Positions 8,499 through 17,252 of a stretch of 38,421 bases of DNA are shown piece after piece. A model generated the notes under the pieces. That model was not told the origin of the DNA. It ran no database searches and worked only from the letters and a program-made list of their open reading frames with translations. Source of the DNA: Pseudocolwellia agarivorans. GTDB taxonomy: Bacteria > Pseudomonadota > Gammaproteobacteria > Enterobacterales > Alteromonadaceae. The stretch is taken from contig NZ_MUZU01000022.1 of assembly GCF_002000085.1 (NCBI RefSeq), forward strand, positions 1 to 38,421, in the 5' to 3' direction. The stretch's first letter is position 1. The number at the start of each line of letters is the position of its first letter. Made by a program: the position numbers and the translations under genes.

Positions 8499-9309
8499 CA
8501 TACAATCGGATTAAAAAATCAGCTTGGCAAGAGAAGCTCTGTTTACTCTTTAATTCTTCAATAACTTCTGCTGATGCTTTAAAGGCAAAAGGTGTCATAG
8601 AAAGTAAGTTGAGAATATCATTCGAATTATTGAATTCCATTGTGTAATTTAACTTTTCTTCGTTGATTAAGGTTAAATTTTCAATGGGATTTTTTGCCGT
8701 ATCATGTTCTTTAGCATCAATATAAATTAACGATTTTAATTCTATTAAATGCTTCTCTGCTGGCGTTACTGTTAGCAAGTAACTATCAGCTTTTAAAACA
8801 CGCGTAAATTCGTTTTCTAAAATAGGGGCGTAAATCGAGTTTATCCAACCTATCGAATTATCAGCAAAAGGCAGGTGAGATAAAGTTCCTACGCTAAAGT
8901 GACAGTTTTTGTAGCGTTTGGCAGCAATTTTTACCGCCGATTTAGAAATATCGATACCGTAAACTTGGTTGTTATCTGTTTTATATTGATGAGTATAAAA
9001 ACCTTCACCACAGCCCGCATCAAAAATCGCTAGATTAGTGTTGGCAAACTCTTGATATAACGACTTAAGTTTATCGATTAACGGCTGGTAATAACCATTA
9101 TCTAAAAAGGATCTACGTGCATTGACCATATCAGCATTATCGCCAGGCGATTTAGAGTGCTTATGTTGCACAGGTAGTAGGTTTACGTAACCTTCTTTGG
9201 CTTCATCAAAACAATGATTATTACTGCATCGATAGGTTTTGCCCGTGAGTAATAAGGTTTCATTACATAAAGGGCAAAGGTAATCAGCTGTGGGGGTGTT
9301 ATTCGTCAT
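8485..9309 (-). CDS. rlmA: 23S rRNA (guanine-N1)-methyltransferase RlmA
   Basis: 274 residues (E. coli RlmA 269). The N-terminal zinc site is Cys12, Cys15, Cys28 and His32 (CPLC ... CSNNH), followed by the family signature FDEAKEGYVNLLPVQHKHSK (34-53). The SAM-binding motif I is AIFDAGCGEGFYTH (about 94-107). The enzyme methylates N1 of G745 of 23S rRNA (E. coli numbering) in helix 35. It starts 12 bases after the xthA stop, so the two are probably one operon with xthA first. The gene ends inside a terminator hairpin. Confidence 0.93.
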   Translation of the reverse strand: MTNNTPTADYLCPLCNETLLLTGKTYRCSNNHCFDEAKEGYVNLLPVQHKHSKSPGDNADMVNARRSFLDNGYYQPLIDKLKSLYQEFANTNLAIFDAGCGEGFYTHQYKTDNNQVYGIDISKSAVKIAAKRYKNCHFSVGTLSHLPFADNSIGWINSIYAPILENEFTRVLKADSYLLTVTPAEKHLIELKSLIYIDAKEHDTAKNPIENLTLINEEKLNYTMEFNNSNDILNLLSMTPFAFKASAEVIEELKSKQSFSCQADFLIRLYEKSP

Positions 9310-9321
9310 ATTCAGCTATAA

Positions 9322-10128
9322 CTACTCAAATGTAGACCAAATAGGTGCATGATCAGACGGTTTTTCTATACCACGTAATTCGTAATCTATATCAGATTCA
9401 ACACAAGTTTTAGCTAGTTCAGGTGTTGCTAATACCACATCTATACGTAAGCCTCGGTTATCAGGGAAGCCCTTTGAGCGGTAATCAAACCACGAATATC
9501 TTTCTTCAAGTGTGGGGTGTAATTCTCTAAAAGTGTCTTTAAAACCCCAATCCATTAATGTTTTAAGCCATTCGCGTTCTTCTGGTTGGAAGCTACATTT
9601 ACCTGTTTGTAACCAACGTTTTCTATTGGGCTCTCCGATACCTATATCTAGATCAGTTGGTGAAATATTAATATCGCCCATCACTACAACGTTTTCGTCA
9701 GGTGTGTGATGTTCATTTAGGTAAGTCATTAAGTCTTTATAAAATTGGCGTTTATACGGGTATTTAGTTTCGTGCGAGATGTTGTCGCCTTGTGGAAAGT
9801 AACCGTTTAGTACTGTAACTTTCTCACCTTTTTCATTGGTGGTGGTCACCATGATCATTCTTTTTTGCGCTTCTTCATCGTCAGTAGGAAAACCTTTTTG
9901 TACGCTATCTGCAGGTTTTTTACATAACATCGCAACGCCGTAATGGGCTTTTTGACCATGAAAATAAACTGAATAGCCCATCGCTTCTACATCGGCTAAC
10001 GGAAAAGCTTCATCGTGAACTTTAATTTCTTGTAAACCGATAATGTCAGGTTGATGCTTGTCGATAATAGCTTGTAATTGATGTAAACGTGCGCGAAGGC
10101 CATTGATATTAAAAGAGATGATTTTCAT
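9322..10128 (-). CDS. xthA: Exodeoxyribonuclease III
   Basis: 268 residues, the same length as E. coli ExoIII. It belongs to the endonuclease/exonuclease/phosphatase fold and starts [18 protein letters not shown]. Catalytic residues are in place: Glu34 (LQEIK), Asp152 and Asn154 (GDINISPTD), Asp230 (LRIDVVL) and His260 (SDHAP). It removes nucleotides 3' to 5' from duplex DNA and cuts at abasic sites in base-excision repair, in the cytoplasm. It is the first gene of the pair with rlmA. The ATG is the only sensible start. Confidence 0.97.
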   Translation of the reverse strand: MKIISFNINGLRARLHQLQAIIDKHQPDIIGLQEIKVHDEAFPLADVEAMGYSVYFHGQKAHYGVAMLCKKPADSVQKGFPTDDEEAQKRMIMVTTTNEKGEKVTVLNGYFPQGDNISHETKYPYKRQFYKDLMTYLNEHHTPDENVVVMGDINISPTDLDIGIGEPNRKRWLQTGKCSFQPEEREWLKTLMDWGFKDTFRELHPTLEERYSWFDYRSKGFPDNRGLRIDVVLATPELAKTCVESDIDYELRGIEKPSDHAPIWSTFE

Positions 10129-10243
10129 GAATTTTACCCATAGTTAACATGGCGATAATGCTAACAGAACTGGTAAATTGATGTGACAATTAATTTAATT
10201 TTTTTCTTACTTTTTAACAATTAAATAAAAATAATCAGGAATT

Positions 10244-10291
10244 AAAAAGCCACTCATTACTTTTGTTTACTTTACGCATTGAGTGGCTTTT
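10244..10291 (-). terminator. Terminator after ilvIH
   Basis: Arms AAAAAGCCACTCA (10244-10256) and TGAGTGGCTTTT (10280-10291) give about 12 pairs around a 23-base loop. On the minus strand the right-hand T run follows the stem, 25 bases past the ilvH stop. Confidence 0.8.
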
Positions 10292-10316
10292 AAAATTTTA
10301 CTTTATTGTAAGGTAT

Positions 10317-10814
10317 TTATACTCTTAACGCTTTTTCACCGCGAGCAATACCCACACAACCAGAACGAACTGATTCTATAATTTCGGTTTCGTTGCCTAT
10401 AGTTTCAATGAAAGCATTGATTTTATCTGCGTTACCCGTTAATTGAATCGTGTAAATTTGCTTACCTATATCAATAATTGAACCTCTAAAAATATCAGTA
10501 ATACGCTTAACTTCAGTGCGCGACTTATCATTCATGGCAAGTACTTTTATTAATACTAATTCACGCTCAACATGTTGACGATCTGTTAAATCTGTGACTT
10601 TTATTACATCAATTAACTTATTTACTTGTTTAAGAATTTGCTCAAGTACTCTATCGTCGCCACGTGTTGCGATTGTGATACGCGATAGGGTGTTATCTTC
10701 AGTAGGTGCAACCGTTAAGCTTTCAATGTTAAAGGCACGTTGTGAAAATAGACCAACAATTCGTGATAATGAACCTGGTTCGTTTTCTAATAATATTGCT
10801 AGGATACGACGCAT
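10317..10814 (-). CDS. ilvH: Acetolactate synthase small (regulatory) subunit
   Basis: 165 residues (E. coli IlvH 163). It begins [35 protein letters not shown], the ACT domain that binds valine. The C-terminal half (about 80-165, with VLAMNDKSRTEVKRITDIFR) activates the large subunit. Together with IlvI it forms the thiamine-diphosphate enzyme that makes acetolactate and acetohydroxybutyrate for valine, leucine and isoleucine. Its ATG overlaps the ilvI stop by one base (TAATG, at 10814), indicating translational coupling. Confidence 0.96.
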   Translation of the reverse strand: MRRILAILLENEPGSLSRIVGLFSQRAFNIESLTVAPTEDNTLSRITIATRGDDRVLEQILKQVNKLIDVIKVTDLTDRQHVERELVLIKVLAMNDKSRTEVKRITDIFRGSIIDIGKQIYTIQLTGNADKINAFIETIGNETEIIESVRSGCVGIARGEKALRV

Positions 10815-12544
10815 TATGCTTTAACTCCTTTTTTCAGCCACATGTCATCAACGGCACCGGTTTTAATTTGCATTGGGTAAACATGCTCATGTTCATCAAC
10901 CAATACGTCTACAAATACTAATCTGTTTTTAATGGCGAAAGCTTCTTCAAGTTTTGAATCAAGTTCACTTAACTCGTTAATTTCGATACCCACGTGTCCG
11001 TAAGCTTCAGCTATTTTAATAAAGTCAGGTAACGACTCCATGTAAGATGAAGAATGACGTCCACCATAAATCATATCTTGCCATTGTCTTACCATGCCTA
11101 AAGAGCGGTTATTTAGGGTAACGATAACTACGGGTAAGTTGTATTGCAGACAAGTTGACAGCTCTTGAATATTCATTTGAATAGAACCATCGCCGGTAAT
11201 ACAAATGACGTGTTTGTCTGGAAAAGCTAATTTAACACCCATAGCTGCAGGTAAGCCAAAGCCCATGGTGCCTAAGCCGCCAGAGTTGATCCATTGGCGA
11301 GGTTTAGCAAATGGGTAATATTGTGCAGCAAACATTTGATGTTGACCTACATCAGAACACACGTAAGCTTCACCCTTGGTAATTTTGTACATAGATTCAA
11401 CCACGTGTTGTGGTTTAATTTTAGCACCAGCTTCTTCAGGTACGTAACTAAAGCTTTTTTCTGCACGCCATGCGTTTATTTGTGCCCACCAAGCTTTTAA
11501 GGTTTCTTTGTCTGGTCGGTAATTGGTTTCTTTTAATTCATCAAGTATTTGCTGAATAACAATATCAACTAAACCAACAATAGGTACATGAGCGTTAATG
11601 GTTTTAGAGATTGAAGTAGGGTCGATATCTACATGAATGATTTTTGCGTTAGGACAGAATTTTTTAACATTGTTGGTCACGCGATCATCAAAACGTGCGC
11701 CTAACGCTAAAATAACATCAGCATTAGCCATGGCTTTGTTAGCTTCCAGGCTACCATGCATACCTAACATACCTATAAAGTTGTCGTGTGTGCCTGATAA
11801 GCCACCTAATCCCATTAAGGTATTTGTGGTGGGGGCATCTAAGGTTTCAACTAGTTCAGTTAGGAGTTCTGATGCGTTGGCAATGACAATTCCGCCACCT
11901 GAATAAACAACTAGTCGTTTCGCTTCAGAAATGAGTTTAGCTGCTTTTTTAATTTGCTTAGGGTGACCGGTAACTGTAGGGTTATATGAGCGCATTTCAA
12001 CGTTAATGTTGATTGCAAACTTGCCTTTTTTTTCAGGGATTAATAAATCTTTTGGTAGTTCAACAACAACTGGGCCTGGGCGTCCAGAGTTAGCTATATA
12101 AAAAGCTTTAGCTATAATGTTTGGTATGTCTTCTAATTTTCGACAATTAAAACTGTGCTTTACGATAGGGCGAGAACAACCAATAATGTCGGTTTCTTGA
12201 AATGCATCATCACCAATTAGCGTTGTAGCAACTTGGCCTGCTAGAACAACCATAGGAATAGAATCCATATAAGCCGTAGCAATACCTGTAACACAGTTTG
12301 TAGCGCCAGGGCCTGACGTTGCTAGTACTACGCCAACTTCACCTGTTGCTCGTGTGTAACCGTCTGCCATATGTGTAGCGGCTTGCTCATGGCGTACTAA
12401 AATATGTTCGAAGTCGTCTTGCTGAAAGATAGCATCGTAAATATCTAATACTGAACCGCCGGGATAACCAAATACATATTTAACATCAAGTGCAGATAGT
12501 GCTTTAACTACCATTTCAGCACCCGTATATAGCTCTGTTGTCAT
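10814..12544 (-). CDS. ilvI: Acetolactate synthase large (catalytic) subunit
   Basis: 576 residues (E. coli IlvI 574). The TPP-enzyme order is visible: an N-terminal PYR domain with the activating Glu in [17 protein letters not shown] (about 49-65), a central FAD/transhydrogenase-like domain (about 190-330), and a C-terminal PP domain with the TPP/Mg motif [12 protein letters not shown]. It carries out the first common step of branched-chain amino-acid synthesis in the cytoplasm. It is co-transcribed with ilvH. A leader peptide rich in Val and Leu plus an attenuator precede it (12584-12723). That arrangement is typical of E. coli ilvBN, whereas the protein itself looks closer to IlvI, so ilvB would be an acceptable symbol. 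Confidence 0.96.
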   Translation of the reverse strand: MTTELYTGAEMVVKALSALDVKYVFGYPGGSVLDIYDAIFQQDDFEHILVRHEQAATHMADGYTRATGEVGVVLATSGPGATNCVTGIATAYMDSIPMVVLAGQVATTLIGDDAFQETDIIGCSRPIVKHSFNCRKLEDIPNIIAKAFYIANSGRPGPVVVELPKDLLIPEKKGKFAININVEMRSYNPTVTGHPKQIKKAAKLISEAKRLVVYSGGGIVIANASELLTELVETLDAPTTNTLMGLGGLSGTHDNFIGMLGMHGSLEANKAMANADVILALGARFDDRVTNNVKKFCPNAKIIHVDIDPTSISKTINAHVPIVGLVDIVIQQILDELKETNYRPDKETLKAWWAQINAWRAEKSFSYVPEEAGAKIKPQHVVESMYKITKGEAYVCSDVGQHQMFAAQYYPFAKPRQWINSGGLGTMGFGLPAAMGVKLAFPDKHVICITGDGSIQMNIQELSTCLQYNLPVVIVTLNNRSLGMVRQWQDMIYGGRHSSSYMESLPDFIKIAEAYGHVGIEINELSELDSKLEEAFAIKNRLVFVDVLVDEHEHVYPMQIKTGAVDDMWLKKGVKA

Positions 12545-12583
12545 ATTGTTGCCCTTTGTGTGAATAGTGAATATTTAAATAAT

Positions 12584-12616
12584 AAAAAACCCTCGGTCTG
12601 AGTAAGAGCGAGGGTT
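12584..12616 (-). terminator. Attenuator terminator of ilvIH
   Basis: On the minus strand the stem AACCCTCG (12616-12609) / CGAGGGTT (12595-12588), with a 13-base loop, is followed at once by a T run (plus-strand A run from 12584). It lies between the leader peptide and the ilvI start, 40 bases before the latter. Confidence 0.9.
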
Positions 12617-12695
12617 AATAATAGCGTTGTTTATTCTTTTATTTTTTACACTAAAAATCCTCGCGATGGTTTGACAACCATAACGACATTGAGGA
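12608..12695 (-). promoter_or_regulatory. Antiterminator and protector hairpins of the ilv leader
   Basis: Minus-strand RNA segment 1, TCCTC (12695-12691) within the Val/Leu codons, can pair with segment 2, GAGGA (12662-12658). The nested hairpin ATGGTT-GTCA-AACCAT extends this. Segment 2, as GCGAGG (12664-12659), can instead pair with CCTCGC (12613-12608) of the terminator's first arm, forming an antiterminator. The three exclusive pairings are the standard logic of ribosome-stalling attenuation. Confidence 0.75.
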
Positions 12696-12723
12696 CTACA
12701 TTGTGTAAATTTGTTAATAACAT
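12646..12723 (-). CDS. Leader peptide of the ilvIH attenuator
   Basis: A 25-codon reading frame on the minus strand starts at ATG 12723 and stops with TAA at 12648-12646. The peptide begins MLLTNLHNVVLNVVMVVKPS and ends RGFLV. It holds seven Val and five Leu codons and no Ile, matching the valine/leucine end-product control known for E. coli ilvBN. Its function is to stall ribosomes when charged tRNA-Val or tRNA-Leu is scarce, which favours the antiterminator. The ribosome site is weak. It is too short for routine gene callers. Confidence 0.85.
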   Translation of the reverse strand: MLLTNLHNVVLNVVMVVKPSRGFLV

Positions 12724-12784
12724 AAATGAATTTTCTATTTGGCGTTATTTTAAACGCGCGTCATTGGAATAAACTATGACTGTA

Positions 12785-12813
12785 TTTTTAAAGGGTTTGT
12801 ATTAAAGTGTCAA
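12785..12813 (-). promoter_or_regulatory. Sigma-70 promoter of the ilvIH operon
   Basis: On the minus strand, a perfect TTGACA (12813-12808), 17 bases, then TAAAAA (12790-12785; 4 of 6). It lies about 60 bases before the leader-peptide start. Confidence 0.75.
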
Positions 12814-12908
12814 TAGTTAATTAAGAATTTAAGTCATTCTTTCTTAATTTTTTTATTCGGTATATAGATTATATTTTATTAGTGAAGCTACTCAATAGAG
12901 GAAATAAA

Positions 12909-13406
12909 TTGAATATTAGACTTATTTTATCGGGTGTTGTGTCGTTTATATTTTATTTTAGCTGGGCATATTGGGCTAATAGCGGCGATGCGATCCCTAA
13001 AGCAACTACGCTTCAAACGGCTTTGGTACAAGGTTTGTACAGTGGCTTTGTAACTTTGTTTTTTACCTTTATATTAGAAAAGGTTGTTAATAAGTATAAA
13101 AACAATTGTATATCATTGGCATTTATAACACCTATTTTATGTTTGTTTCATTCTAAGTCTCCTCAAAATATAGCCATACGTGAAAGTTTTAATAATGCGA
13201 TTGAGTTATCTGCGTCATATTTTAAAGAGAGAAAGGTTACAGGTGCTTTATTTGCTCCTATTATTCCGATTGCTGTGCAATCAACCTTAGTTATTATGGT
13301 TAATGTAATTAATGAAACGCCAAACTTATTTTTAACGGTAGCACCGAGTATTTTATTTACCGCACTTTACGCTTATGTTTACATGTTTTCTCTTTTAAAA
13401 AAATAG
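12909..13406 (+). CDS. Small uncharacterised membrane protein
   Basis: I do not recognise a family. The frame opens at GTG 12882, but TTG at 12909 has a fine ribosome site (AGAGGA, 6 bases upstream) and is preferred. This gives a 165-residue protein starting MNIRLILSGVVSFIFYFSWA. Four hydrophobic segments are seen: about 4-20 (then WAYWANSGD), about 38-57 (LYSGFVTLFFTFILEKVV), about 113-130 (APIIPIAVQSTLVIMVNVI) and about 138-160 (LFLTVAPSILFTALYAYVYMF). Between the second and third lies a loop with basic and polar residues. It is transcribed alone, divergent from ilvIH and convergent with yfbR. Nothing around it suggests a function. Confidence 0.6.
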   Translation: MNIRLILSGVVSFIFYFSWAYWANSGDAIPKATTLQTALVQGLYSGFVTLFFTFILEKVVNKYKNNCISLAFITPILCLFHSKSPQNIAIRESFNNAIELSASYFKERKVTGALFAPIIPIAVQSTLVIMVNVINETPNLFLTVAPSILFTALYAYVYMFSLLKK

Positions 13407-13443
13407 ATAGGTAATAGTAATAAGCGCCTTTAAAACAAAGACG

Positions 13444-13468
13444 CTAAAGTAAAGAGGGGGGACTTTAG
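13444..13468. repeat. G-loop hairpin between convergent genes
   Basis: Perfect 7-bp arms CTAAAGT (13444-13450) / ACTTTAG (13462-13468) enclose AAAGAGGGGGG. Just upstream, AGCGCCTTT (13423-13431) and AAAGACGCT (13437-13445) form another stem with one mismatch. They may act as a transcription end for yfbR and the membrane protein, but no T run follows. Confidence 0.4.
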
Positions 13469-13474
13469 ATGAAA

Positions 13475-14074
13475 TTATTTATTTTGAGTAGATAATTTGT
13501 CAACAGTAGCTGAGCAGGCTTGTAAGAACATATCCATAAAGTATTTAACTTCGGGCATGTTTTGTTGTAGTTCTGCTATTTTTTTACCTAAACGCTCTTC
13601 TACGTGATCAAATTCATGGTTTTGATGATTTAATTCATCAAGCGCTTTTATATAAGCGACTAAAATATCGGCCGCTTTTACAATGCTTTTGTATTCTGCT
13701 TCAACATTGTCTTGCACAATAAGGTCAGCAAAAATATCTTGAAACTCTTCAGGTAAAGACGCTAAACATTCCTGCTCAGCAAGGTATTCTATTTTTTTAA
13801 ATTCACGTGCAATAGCTGGGTTCGCATATTTGGTTGGGCTAACAATATCACCGTAACGCGTTTCACTTGCCTCATGGTACAAAGCTACCGTTGCTACTCG
13901 GTCTGCGTTGATCTTGCCGTTAAATTTTTTGTTTTTAATAACGGCAAGCAAGTGAGCCACAATGGCAACTTGGTGAGAATGCTCAGCTACGTTTTCAGGT
14001 TTAACACAAAACATGAGTGCCCACCTTTTAATCAGGGGCATTCTAAACATCCACGCTAAAAACGTACTTTGCAT
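13475..14074 (-). CDS. yfbR: 5'-deoxynucleotidase YfbR (HD-domain)
   Basis: 199 residues, equal to E. coli YfbR, and next to alaA as in E. coli. It is an HD-domain phosphohydrolase that dephosphorylates deoxynucleoside 5'-monophosphates in the cytoplasm. Visible landmarks are LIKRWALMFCV (14-24, with the Arg-Trp pair), ENVAEHSHQVAIVAH (27-41, metal-ligand His) and the later acidic residue in VKAADILVAY. In E. coli the HD pair reads YHDASE; here it reads YHEASE (66-71), so the metal-binding Asp is a Glu (Glu68). This may be a harmless conservative change. It starts 13 bases after the alaA stop, in the same operon. Confidence 0.9.
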   Translation of the reverse strand: MQSTFLAWMFRMPLIKRWALMFCVKPENVAEHSHQVAIVAHLLAVIKNKKFNGKINADRVATVALYHEASETRYGDIVSPTKYANPAIAREFKKIEYLAEQECLASLPEEFQDIFADLIVQDNVEAEYKSIVKAADILVAYIKALDELNHQNHEFDHVEERLGKKIAELQQNMPEVKYFMDMFLQACSATVDKLSTQNK

Positions 14075-14087
14075 ATTTATTTCTTCT

Positions 14088-15305
14088 TTATAGTTGATAG
14101 TAAGTACTAAAAAAGTTCTTTAATTTTTCCATTGCAGGAACAAGTTCATCGCTATTTGGAAGAAAAACTAATCTAAAGTAATTTTTTTCAGGGATATTAA
14201 AAGCGCTACCGTGTACTAACAGAATTTTTTCTTGTTTAAGTAAGTCTAAGACCATTTTTTCATCATTTGTAATGTTGAACTTTTCAGCATCTACTTTAAC
14301 AAATAAATATAAAGCACCCATTGCAGGGTTACACGACAAGCCATCAATATCATTAATCAGTTTGTGAGCTAAATTACGTTGTTTGATCAAGCGACCATCG
14401 CCTGTTATTAACTCATTAATACTTTGATAGCCACCTAATGCTGTTTGAATAGCATGTTGGCAAGGAACGTTAGCGCAAAGCCTCATTGAAGATAAAATAT
14501 TTAAACCTTCTAAATAGTCTTCAGCGTGTAGTTTAGGTCCTGTAATTACCATCCAGCCAGCTCTAAATCCTGCAATACGATAATTTTTAGATAAGCCACC
14601 CATGGTGATAATGAGTACATCTTGCGTTAAACTTGCTGTAGGAATATGTACCGCTTCGTCGTATAAAATTTTGTCGTAAATTTCGTCACTAAATACAATT
14701 AGGCTATATTTTTTAGCTAAGGCTAAAATGTCTAATAAAACTTCTTTTGAATACACTGCACCTGTTGGGTTATTTGGGTTAATTAATACAATAGCTTTGG
14801 TATTCTTATTAATTTTACTTTCCATATCCGCAATATCAGGAAACCATTGATTGTCTTCATTACATTTATAATGGATAGGTTCACCACCAGAGAGTGCTAC
14901 AGCAGCAGTCCATAAAGGGTAATCAGGTGCAGGAATAAGCACTTCATCGCCATTGTTTAATAGCCCTTGCATTGCCATAACAATAAGTTCACTGACACCA
15001 TTGCCGATATAAATATCCTCAATGTTTACGTCTTTAATATTGTTTTGTTGAAAATACTGCATAACAGCAACACGTGCTGAATAAATACCTTTAGAGTCAC
15101 TATAGCCTTGGGCTGTAGGAAGGTTACGAATAACATCTTTCAATATATCATCAGGGGCTTCAAAACCAAATGGGGCGGGGTTTCCTATGTTCAATTTTAG
15201 GATTTTATGGCCTTCGTCTTCTAAACGACGGGCTTCTGCCGCTATTTGTCCACGAATTTCGTAACAAACATTTTTTAGTTTTGATGATTTATTGATTTTT
15301 TTCAT
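14088..15305 (-). CDS. alaA: Glutamate-pyruvate aminotransferase AlaA
   Basis: A PLP-dependent class I aminotransferase that makes alanine from pyruvate and glutamate. The start at 15305 gives 405 residues, the E. coli length, with the N-terminus MKKINKSSKLKNVCYEIRGQ aligning with E. coli MSPIEKSSKLENVCYDIRGP. The frame extends six codons further to ATG 15323. Motifs are LNIGNPAPFGF, INPNNPTGAVYSKE, the Asp of SDEIYDKILYD, and the PLP lysine in GGLSKNYRIAGFRAGW. It is the first gene of alaA-yfbR. The upstream region has a TATAAT (minus strand, 15388-15383) without a good -35. Confidence 0.95.
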   Translation of the reverse strand: MKKINKSSKLKNVCYEIRGQIAAEARRLEDEGHKILKLNIGNPAPFGFEAPDDILKDVIRNLPTAQGYSDSKGIYSARVAVMQYFQQNNIKDVNIEDIYIGNGVSELIVMAMQGLLNNGDEVLIPAPDYPLWTAAVALSGGEPIHYKCNEDNQWFPDIADMESKINKNTKAIVLINPNNPTGAVYSKEVLLDILALAKKYSLIVFSDEIYDKILYDEAVHIPTASLTQDVLIITMGGLSKNYRIAGFRAGWMVITGPKLHAEDYLEGLNILSSMRLCANVPCQHAIQTALGGYQSINELITGDGRLIKQRNLAHKLINDIDGLSCNPAMGALYLFVKVDAEKFNITNDEKMVLDLLKQEKILLVHGSAFNIPEKNYFRLVFLPNSDELVPAMEKLKNFFSTYYQL

Positions 15306-15382
15306 TAATACGATTCTTCTCAATATTTGATGTTATAGATAAGTGAAATACATAAGCCTTTTACTTCAACAGCTAGGGTTAA

Positions 15383-15411
15383 ATTATAGAACTTTGAACA
15401 CGTGTATTAAG
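15383..15411 (-). promoter_or_regulatory. Possible alaA promoter with palindrome
   Basis: A perfect TATAAT on the minus strand (15388-15383) lies about 80 bases before the alaA start. The -35 position is poor, but the spacer contains the 8-base palindrome ACACGTGT (15398-15405), with partial symmetry outside it (TTGAACACGTGTATTAA). An activator-dependent or repressed promoter is possible. Confidence 0.25.
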
Positions 15412-15574
15412 TGTCTAAGTATAGGTTTTGTTATATTAAACGCTTATATTAGATAATCTTATTATTAAAGGCGTTTGTACAGCAAAATTTGGAATAGTTT
15501 GTTTAAAAAATAGGAGGAAAGGTGATTTCTTTTAATCATTAAAGGTCATTATTTAAATTCAGGTAAGAGTTAAA

Positions 15575-16468
15575 CTAAATTATTTTATTTTTAAGCGCGC
15601 AAGCTTCAATGGCTTTAATTAATTTTTCTTTATCATGGTAGTGTTTAATTTTGTCATTTTCTAAATCACGGTAGCAAACTGATACTTTGTTTGATGTTAC
15701 TTTAGTATCTTGGCAAATAACACTATCGATAGGTAAGCATCCTAAGTTATCTTCAATCCATTGAAGCTTTTCATCTAGTGTTAATTGAGCCGCAGGACTT
15801 TTTTCAGCAACTATGTTTTCAATAAATATACAATGACCTTTTCGGTCTCGTAATGCGTTTGATATATCTCTAACTAATAGGGGAGGGATGATACTTGTTA
15901 AGAAACTGCCAGGGCCGAGAATAATTAGATCAGCATTTTGAATTGCTTCTATGCACGCAGGAAGTGACTTAACTAATGGGGCTAACATGAGGTTTTTTGG
16001 CATCACAGGCATTTCATCAACGGAAAGTTCGCCAACACGACATCTGCCTTCTGGATAAAAAGCGATTAAGTCTGTAGGTGTTTCAGACATAGGTAAAACA
16101 GGTGTTTTTACGCGTAATATACGTCTTACTAATTTAATAGAATCAACAGGTCGTGATTGAATTTGCCCTAAGCCATATAAAATTAAATTGCCAAGGTTAT
16201 GTCCGCCTAACTCATCTTCACCACTAAATCTAAAATCAAACAGTTGGCTACCTATAGAGTCTTTATCTACCAATTGTGTTAAACAATTACGCAGATCTCC
16301 CCAAGCTATTGAACTACTACGTTTCCTTAAACGCCCAGTAGAACCACCATTATCCGTAGTTGCTACAATCCCTGTTAACTGATTACCTAAAAAGGAAAAT
16401 GTTGAAAGTACTCGACCTAAGCCGTGTCCTCCACCAATAGCAACAACATTCAGTTTATTCAGCGACAT
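15575..16468 (-). CDS. ybhK: YvcK/CofD-family protein (YbhK)
   Basis: 297 residues (E. coli YbhK 302). It starts with the Rossmann-like motif VVAIGGGHGLGRVLSTF (8-24), then IVATTDNGGSTGRLR (34-48), WGDLRNC and GHNLGNLILYGL (about 93-104). DLIILGPGSFLTSIIPPLLV (about 178-197) matches the family's UDP-sugar binding region. The Bacillus homologue YvcK is needed for growth on gluconeogenic carbon sources and binds UDP-sugars. It is related in fold to the 2-phospho-L-lactate transferase CofD but is not expected to make F420 here. Transcribed alone. The 250-base gap before the next gene (15324-15574) shows no coding or RNA feature. Confidence 0.88.
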   Translation of the reverse strand: MSLNKLNVVAIGGGHGLGRVLSTFSFLGNQLTGIVATTDNGGSTGRLRKRSSSIAWGDLRNCLTQLVDKDSIGSQLFDFRFSGEDELGGHNLGNLILYGLGQIQSRPVDSIKLVRRILRVKTPVLPMSETPTDLIAFYPEGRCRVGELSVDEMPVMPKNLMLAPLVKSLPACIEAIQNADLIILGPGSFLTSIIPPLLVRDISNALRDRKGHCIFIENIVAEKSPAAQLTLDEKLQWIEDNLGCLPIDSVICQDTKVTSNKVSVCYRDLENDKIKHYHDKEKLIKAIEACALKNKII

Positions 16469-16732
16469 AGAGTATTTCTATAAATAAAGTTACAAAAATG
16501 TTACCTGTTAATAAGTTAAAAAGAAAGTATAAATGAATTTATGAGAGGAGAATTAAAGGTAAGTAGCCTATATCTATCAAGTAAATAGTTTTTTAAAGGA
16601 TTACACTTTTAAATAAATGGAACATTAAGTAATTAATAAAGCCACATATATTCAAAATTTAAGCAAGTTGTTGGTTAAGTAAACACTTAAACCAAATACT
16701 TATTAAAATAAGCTTTTTTACTAAAAAAAGAG
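16469..16732. other. Non-coding gap upstream of the tRNA operon
   Basis: 264 very AT-rich bases between ybhK and the tRNA promoter. No reading frame, hairpin or repeat worth calling was seen. The AT-rich stretch just upstream of -35 (CTAAAAAAAGAG) could act as an UP element for the tRNA promoter. Confidence 0.5.
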
Positions 16733-16761
16733 TTGACACGATCGGGGTCGCTGCTTAGAAT
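16733..16761 (+). promoter_or_regulatory. Strong tRNA operon promoter
   Basis: Perfect TTGACA (16733-16738), 17-base spacer, TAGAAT (16756-16761; 5 of 6), followed by the GC-rich discriminator GCGCCTCGC. A GC-rich discriminator is the known mark of stringently controlled stable-RNA promoters. The first tRNA begins about 80 bases after the expected start point. Confidence 0.88.
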
Positions 16762-16847
16762 GCGCCTCGCTTTCAACAAGTACTTAACGTTCTTGTTTGA
16801 TGGGTAAAGTTATAAGGTATTAGGCCACTTTTTAATTTTACAGAAGC

Positions 16848-16923
16848 GGGGCTATAGCTCAGCTGGGAGAGCGCTTCGCTGGCAGCGAAGAGGTCTGCGG
16901 TTCGATCCCGCATAGCTCCACCA
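16848..16923 (+). tRNA. tRNA-Ala(GGC)
   Basis: A 76-base cloverleaf. The acceptor GGGGCTA pairs with TAGCTCC (one G-U), the D arm is GCTC/GAGC, and the anticodon stem CTTCG/CGAAG surrounds loop CTGGCAG with anticodon GGC. The T arm is TGCGG/CCGCA with TTCGATC, and CCA is encoded. It is the first gene of the tRNA operon. Confidence 0.97.
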
Positions 16924-17054
16924 AGAATTTAGTTGTTTTGCTAATAAGTAATTATTAACAAAATAGCAAAAATAAAAAAGTTAGTGTCTTATGAATTTAT
17001 TCATAGCACTGAAATAATAAAGTATAATTATTTGCTTTATTACCAAGTTTTAGT

Positions 17055-17130
17055 GTCCCTATCGTCTAGAGGCCTAGGACACCGCCCTTTCACGGCGGTA
17101 ACAGGGGTTCGAATCCCCTTAGGGATGCCA
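17055..17130 (+). tRNA. tRNA-Glu(TTC), copy 1
   Basis: 76 bases with encoded CCA. The acceptor GTCCCTA pairs with TAGGGAT, and the anticodon stem CCGCC/GGCGG surrounds loop CTTTCAC with anticodon TTC. The T loop is TTCGAAT. Identical to the three following copies. Confidence 0.97.
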
Positions 17131-17194
17131 ACTTTTTTAAAGAAATGAGTATGTGTTTTTGACACTCACTTTAAATGTGTAACTATATTTTGAG

Positions 17195-17211
17195 CTCACT
17201 AGGCTAGAGTT
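17195..17211 (+). repeat. 17-base spacer repeat, copy 1
   Basis: CTCACTAGGCTAGAGTT lies 41 bases before tRNA-Glu copy 2. An identical copy lies before tRNA-Glu copy 3 (17405-17421). The shared spacer suggests the tRNA units arose by tandem duplication including flanking DNA, or that the element is kept for RNA processing. Confidence 0.7.
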
Positions 17212-17252
17212 TCATTTCAAATATATTTGCGTTAAGCGTTTTAAGTTACTGT

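Noticed and set aside
11294-11906. Plus-strand reading frames inside ilvI
   Set aside because: Both are antisense shadows of the strongly conserved ilvI coding sequence.
16848-16923. tRNA-Ala as an integration site for a mobile island
   Set aside because: No integrase, no partial tRNA copy and no direct repeat of the tRNA end were seen in the window.
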